Part shown: in pieces, positions 12,524 through 15,487 of the stretch
How positions within the stretch are numbered: position 1 is the stretch's first letter
Layout of the letters: every line of letters begins with the position of its first letter
Assembly: GCA_945875045.1 (NCBI GenBank)
Contig: CAMCIX010000006.1
Coordinates: 1-15,487, forward strand
Length of the DNA: 15,487 nt
Direction of reading: 5' to 3'
Origin: an uncultured Clostridia bacterium
GTDB taxonomy: Bacteria; Bacillota; Clostridia; Oscillospirales; Acutalibacteraceae
Notes under the pieces: model-generated
Told to the model about the DNA's origin: nothing
The model's input: the letters and a program-made list of their open reading frames with translations, nothing else
The model's database searches: none
Made by a program: the position numbers and the translations under genes

Positions 12524-12937
12524 TTATCGGCTCTCGGTAATTAAGTCCTTAAGGGTTACGCTTTGGAGGTAATCGCTTATTATTTTGTCTAGTCTTTGCC
12601 ATACGGGCATTGTCGGGCAAAGCGCCGAACGCTCACATTCCTCGTCCCCCGTAAGGCAGGCGCAGTTCACCGGGACAATTCCTCCCTCGGTGACCTCTAA
12701 AATTTCCCGCAGGGTGTAGTCCTCGGGCTTTTTTTTAAGCTTATAGCCCCCGCTTTTGCCGCGCAGACTGTCAAGCAAGCCCGCCTTGTTTAAAAGCGCG
12801 GTAATCGCCTCTAAATATTTAAGGGAAATTTCCTGCCGGGCTGAAATATCGGCAAGCGAAATAAAGCCTTGGTCGGCGTGCTCGGCTAAATCAATCATAA
12901 CCCGCAGGGCATACCGCCCCTTGCTTGAAATAATCAC
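12524..12937 (-). CDS. Rrf2-family transcription regulator, IscR-like
   Basis: The protein is a winged-helix regulator that probably senses the supply of Fe-S clusters and adjusts the nifS-nifU genes beside it. The 137 residues begin with ISSKGRYALRVMIDLA, typical of the family. The recognition helix region is SLKYLEAITALLNKAG (about 39-54), and the wing has SLRGKSGGYKL. Four cysteines follow (C92, C94, C101, C107); the last three, spaced by six and five residues, resemble the cluster-binding triad of IscR. CymR-type Rrf2 proteins lack these cysteines, so the IscR type is more likely. The start is GTG 12937 with AGAGGTG a few bases upstream. The gene is read in the same direction as nifS, which also has its own promoter. 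Confidence 0.9.
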   Translation of the reverse strand: MIISSKGRYALRVMIDLAEHADQGFISLADISARQEISLKYLEAITALLNKAGLLDSLRGKSGGYKLKKKPEDYTLREILEVTEGGIVPVNCACLTGDEECERSALCPTMPVWQRLDKIISDYLQSVTLKDLITESR

Positions 12938-12957
12938 AAAATCACCTCTTCTGTTCT

Positions 12958-12986
12958 ATCCTATCACAGTCTTTATAAAAAGGCAA
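12958..12986 (-). promoter_or_regulatory. Promoter of the Rrf2-family regulator gene
   Basis: On the minus strand TTGCCT (12986-12981) and TAGGAT (12963-12958) are 17 bases apart, about 20 bases before the GTG start. The -10 area reads GATAGGAT and so contains ATAGG, the half-site of the nifS operator. Self-regulation is therefore possible but unproven. Confidence 0.6.
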
Positions 12987-13018
12987 TATCATATTTTTAA
13001 AAACGGAAATTAAAATGC

Positions 13019-13047
13019 TTGACACTCTGCGTTATTGAAGTTACAAT
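13019..13047 (+). promoter_or_regulatory. Sigma-A promoter of the vanZ-like/EamA/ispE run
   Basis: Consensus TTGACA (13019-13024) and TACAAT (13042-13047) are 17 bases apart. The transcript would start near 13054, about 50 bases before the first gene. The following genes overlap, so this promoter may drive all of them. Confidence 0.85.
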
Positions 13048-13104
13048 ATTAAGGATATGTATTTTTTCTGAAATTTTTCATAATAATTTTATGAGGTGAT
13101 TTTA

Positions 13105-13830
13105 TTGAACCGACGGTATATTTCCGCTTTAGCGTCGGTGCTTTATTTTGTAAGCCTTTGCGCCGCGGGGCTGATGCTTGCCCACGCGCTTGATATAATT
13201 TCGTTTGCTCACGGTGAAAAAATTTTTGCCGGTCTGTTTGTTGTAATAAGCGGTTATGCCGCCGCCGCTTTAGGGGCGTTCGGTACGGAGAACGAGAGCC
13301 GCCGCAGAAAAATTATTAAGCGACAGCTTTTTTTCACCTTTATATTCTATTTAATAATGCTGGTCGATTTCACGCTTATAGACGACGGTATGGGCAGGAA
13401 CATATTTAACGTGCTTTTGTGGAACGGGACGGCGTTTAGGGATTATGTAAATAAAAGCACCAATTTAGTGCCGTTTTATACGGTAAGGCTTTTTATTAAC
13501 GGCTACAAGAACGGACAGCTTTCGCTCTCGGCAATGCTTGAAAATATTTTCGGAAATTTTGTCGTCTTTATGCCGCTTGCGTTTTTTACGGTATGCCTGT
13601 TTAAACGCTTTGACAGATGGTATTCGGTATTTGCCGCCGTTCTTCTCTCGGTGATGACGGTGGAGCTTTTGCAGTTCCTGCTTTTAACGGGCGCGAGCGA
13701 TATTGACGACGTTATTTTAAATATTTCGGGGGCTATGTGCCTTTATGCAATTTTGCGTATTAAGGCGGTAAGCCTGAGAATTACAAAATTCACCTTTGGG
13801 GTGTGGGAAACAGTTGAAAACAAGGGTTAA
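13105..13830 (+). CDS. VanZ-family membrane protein
   Basis: VanZ-like proteins are small membrane proteins; the namesake gives low teicoplanin resistance, but most members have no known role. The 241 residues hold about six hydrophobic segments. The VanZ core lies in the second half: a STNLVPFYTV segment, then NIFGNFVVFMPLAFF, then VELLQFLLLTGASDIDDVILNISG, with the conserved E, Q, D and N. An N-terminal pair of helices (about 5-60) precedes the domain. TTG 13105 is chosen because AGGTG (13094-13098) lies 6 bases before it; the GTG at 13096 is itself part of that site. The gene overlaps the next one by 17 bases. No other glycopeptide resistance gene is nearby. Confidence 0.87.
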   Translation: MNRRYISALASVLYFVSLCAAGLMLAHALDIISFAHGEKIFAGLFVVISGYAAAALGAFGTENESRRRKIIKRQLFFTFIFYLIMLVDFTLIDDGMGRNIFNVLLWNGTAFRDYVNKSTNLVPFYTVRLFINGYKNGQLSLSAMLENIFGNFVVFMPLAFFTVCLFKRFDRWYSVFAAVLLSVMTVELLQFLLLTGASDIDDVILNISGAMCLYAILRIKAVSLRITKFTFGVWETVENKG

Positions 13831-14716
13831 TCTTCATTTTTTGCTTATTTTGCTCGCCGCGTCGCTTTGGGGGACGGCGGGAATCTTTGTGAGAACGGCG
13901 GGAAAATACGGGCTTGGCGAGATGCAGCTGGTAATGCTTCGTACCCTCTTTACCGCCTTGATACTCGGAATAATGCTTATTATTAAGGATAGGTCGCTTT
14001 TCAGGATTAAAATAAGGGATTTATGGCTTTTTGCCGCTACGGGTCTTTTCAGCATTGTGCTTTTTAACTTCTGCTACTATAAAACGATGTCCCTTACCTC
14101 CCTGTCGGTGGCGGCGGTACTGCTTTACACCGCGCCGTTTTTTGTGGTAATAATGTCGGTCTTTATCTTTAAACAGCGGCTGACCTTCAAAAAATGCGCC
14201 GCCTGCGTTACGGCGTTTGTCGGGTGCTGTCTTGTTACGGGCGCCTTCGGCACCGGGGAGAAATTAAGCGCCGCCGCCCTCGTTTTCGGACTGCTTACGG
14301 GGCTTGGCTACTCCCTTTACACGGTTTTCGGAAGACTTCTGCTTGACAGGGAGTACAGCTCCTATACAATAACCTTTTACACCTTTGTTTTTGCCTTTTT
14401 AGGCTGTCTTCCGTTTACAAATTTAAAAAGTGCGGCAAGCGTTTGCGTTAACTCTCCCGCGGTTGTTTTGACGGCGGTTTTAATGGCGGTTTTAAATACC
14501 GTGATACCCTATCTGCTTTATACCGCGGGGCTTTGCGGGGTGGACGCGTCGATAGCCCCCGTTATAGCTATGGTCGAGCCGGTGGTGGCTACCCTTATCG
14601 GGGCGGCGGTCTACGGCGAGGCGATTACATTTTCGGGCGCGTCGGGCATAGTAATAGTATTGGCTTCGGTATTTGTGTTAAATAATAAAGGACGTGTGAA
14701 AAATGCAGGGTCTTAA
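13814..14716 (+). CDS. EamA-family (drug/metabolite) transporter
   Basis: The protein is a ten-helix exporter or permease of the DMT superfamily; the substrate is unknown. The 300 residues show two EamA repeats (about 8-140 and 155-290). The first starts LLILLAASLWGTAGIFVR, typical of the family. The second ends with PVIAMVEPVVATLIGAAVYGE, the usual conserved glutamate-proline stretch. TTG 13814 is chosen since the helix starts soon after it, but TTG 13796 in the same frame is possible and neither has a strong Shine-Dalgarno. It overlaps the VanZ-like gene before it and the ispE gene after it, so translation is likely coupled. Confidence 0.88.
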   Translation: MKTRVNLHFLLILLAASLWGTAGIFVRTAGKYGLGEMQLVMLRTLFTALILGIMLIIKDRSLFRIKIRDLWLFAATGLFSIVLFNFCYYKTMSLTSLSVAAVLLYTAPFFVVIMSVFIFKQRLTFKKCAACVTAFVGCCLVTGAFGTGEKLSAAALVFGLLTGLGYSLYTVFGRLLLDREYSSYTITFYTFVFAFLGCLPFTNLKSAASVCVNSPAVVLTAVLMAVLNTVIPYLLYTAGLCGVDASIAPVIAMVEPVVATLIGAAVYGEAITFSGASGIVIVLASVFVLNNKGRVKNAGS

Positions 14717-15487
14717 AATAAGGGCAAATGCGAAAATCAATCTGTCCCTTTCGGTATTAGGCAGGCGGCAGGACGGCTACCACGAGCTTGACACGGTTAT
14801 GCAGAGCATATCCCTGTACGATACCGTATATATTGAAAAGGCGGATAAAATCACGGTCGAGTGCGGCGCGTTCGGGGGAGAGGATAATATCGCCTTTAAG
14901 ACGGCAGAGATGTTTTTTAAGGAATGCGGAATAAATGCGGGCGCCGATATAAAAATCGAAAAGCGCATACCCTCCGCGGCGGGTATGGGCGGCGGCAGTG
15001 CCGACGCGGCGGCGGTGCTTGTTGGGCTTGACAGGCTTTACGGCACGGGGCTTTCTTATGAAAGGCTCCTTAAAATAGCGGTAAGGTTAGGGGCAGACGT
15101 ACCCTTTTTAATTCGCGGAGGCACGGCACGGGCTAAGGGAATAGGCGAGCTTTTAGAGCCGTTAAAGCCCCTTGAAAACAGCTTTATTGTAATAGCAAAG
15201 GGGGAGGACAAGCCCTCCACGGGCGAGATGTTCCGCCGCCTTGATTCGGCAGAATACGAAAAGCCCGATATTGAAAAAACCGCCGCGGCGCTTAATTCGG
15301 GCGATTTTTCGGCGGTGCTTTCCTCGCTTGATAATTCCTTTGCCGCCCTTTGGCAACAAAGCGAGGTAAAAAAACAGCTTTTAAAAACAGGAGCGGACGC
15401 GGTTTCCCTTTCGGGGAGCGGACCCGCTTGGTTTGCGGTATACCGCGATAAAGAAAGAGCGAGAGCCGCACAAAACGCCCTTAAAGC
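14703..15487 (+). CDS. ispE: 4-diphosphocytidyl-2-C-methyl-D-erythritol kinase, partial at right edge
   Basis: IspE phosphorylates CDP-methylerythritol in the MEP pathway that makes isoprenoids. The 261 visible codons cover nearly the whole protein; about 25 residues should be missing. AKINLSL (about 10-16) carries the catalytic K11. The GHMP-kinase ATP loop is PSAAGMGGGSADAAA (about 90-104), and RLGADVPFLIRGGTARAKG (about 128-146) carries the catalytic D132. SLSGSGPAWFAV near the end is the third GHMP motif. ATG 14703 lies 14 bases inside the EamA gene, with AAAGGA just upstream. The frame has no stop before the window ends. Confidence 0.95.
   Translation, partial: MQGLKIRANAKINLSLSVLGRRQDGYHELDTVMQSISLYDTVYIEKADKITVECGAFGGEDNIAFKTAEMFFKECGINAGADIKIEKRIPSAAGMGGGSADAAAVLVGLDRLYGTGLSYERLLKIAVRLGADVPFLIRGGTARAKGIGELLEPLKPLENSFIVIAKGEDKPSTGEMFRRLDSAEYEKPDIEKTAAALNSGDFSAVLSSLDNSFAALWQQSEVKKQLLKTGADAVSLSGSGPAWFAVYRDKERARAAQNALK

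Noticed and set aside
13105..13830. A functional glycopeptide resistance gene.
   Set aside because: VanZ-like proteins are widespread without resistance, and no vanHAX or vanY gene is in the window.

Overview
The window reads as chromosome of an anaerobic, spore-forming Firmicute of the class Clostridia, probably from the Ruminococcaceae/Oscillospiraceae. Signs of this are a SpoIIID remnant, a ThiT-type thiamine transporter under a TPP riboswitch, an Rrf2-NifS-NifU iron-sulfur cluster, purine-rich Shine-Dalgarno sites with frequent GTG/TTG starts, and intergenic heptamer repeats with CGTAGGG palindromes. The family placement is inference.

Bases 1 to about 4200 are the right-hand part of an integrated mobilizable element. 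In order it holds: the tail of a replication-type ATPase; a structured non-coding stretch that probably contains the transfer origin; a MobC-like accessory protein whose best start is an ATT codon; a MOB_P-type relaxase; a coiled-coil/membrane protein nested in another frame inside the relaxase gene (as mobB lies in mobA of RSF1010); a small conserved-looking protein and a terminator; and a large serine recombinase. The recombinase gene runs straight into the 3' half of spoIIID, the gene for the mother-cell sporulation regulator. The fragment begins inside the helix-turn-helix, and the last ~25 codons of the recombinase are read out of frame from spoIIID DNA. The element therefore appears to have integrated in spoIIID and to have cut it in two. 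This recalls the skin element of sigK, which a serine recombinase removes in the mother cell, and it is the most interesting observation in the window.

Bases 4389-5256 are a complete thiamine-sensing unit: a consensus sigma-A promoter, TPP aptamer, intrinsic terminator, thiT and a closing terminator. A GtrA-family membrane protein and a branched-chain aminotransferase follow, each with its own promoter. Bases 6967-7438 are non-coding and hold tandem heptamers, nested palindromes and a bidirectional terminator.

On the minus strand at 7439-8080 lies an orotate-phosphoribosyltransferase-like protein with an altered PRPP loop. An Na+/alanine symporter and an M24 Xaa-Pro-type peptidase overlap at 8231-10634 and probably form one operon. 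After a second heptamer/palindrome block, an iron-sulfur assembly cluster is read on the minus strand: an IscR-like Rrf2 regulator, the cysteine desulfurase NifS and the scaffold NifU. A perfect 9-bp inverted repeat overlaps the -35 box of the nifS promoter and is a candidate Rrf2 operator. Divergent from it, a VanZ-family protein, an EamA transporter and ispE (cut by the right edge) form a tightly overlapping plus-strand run.
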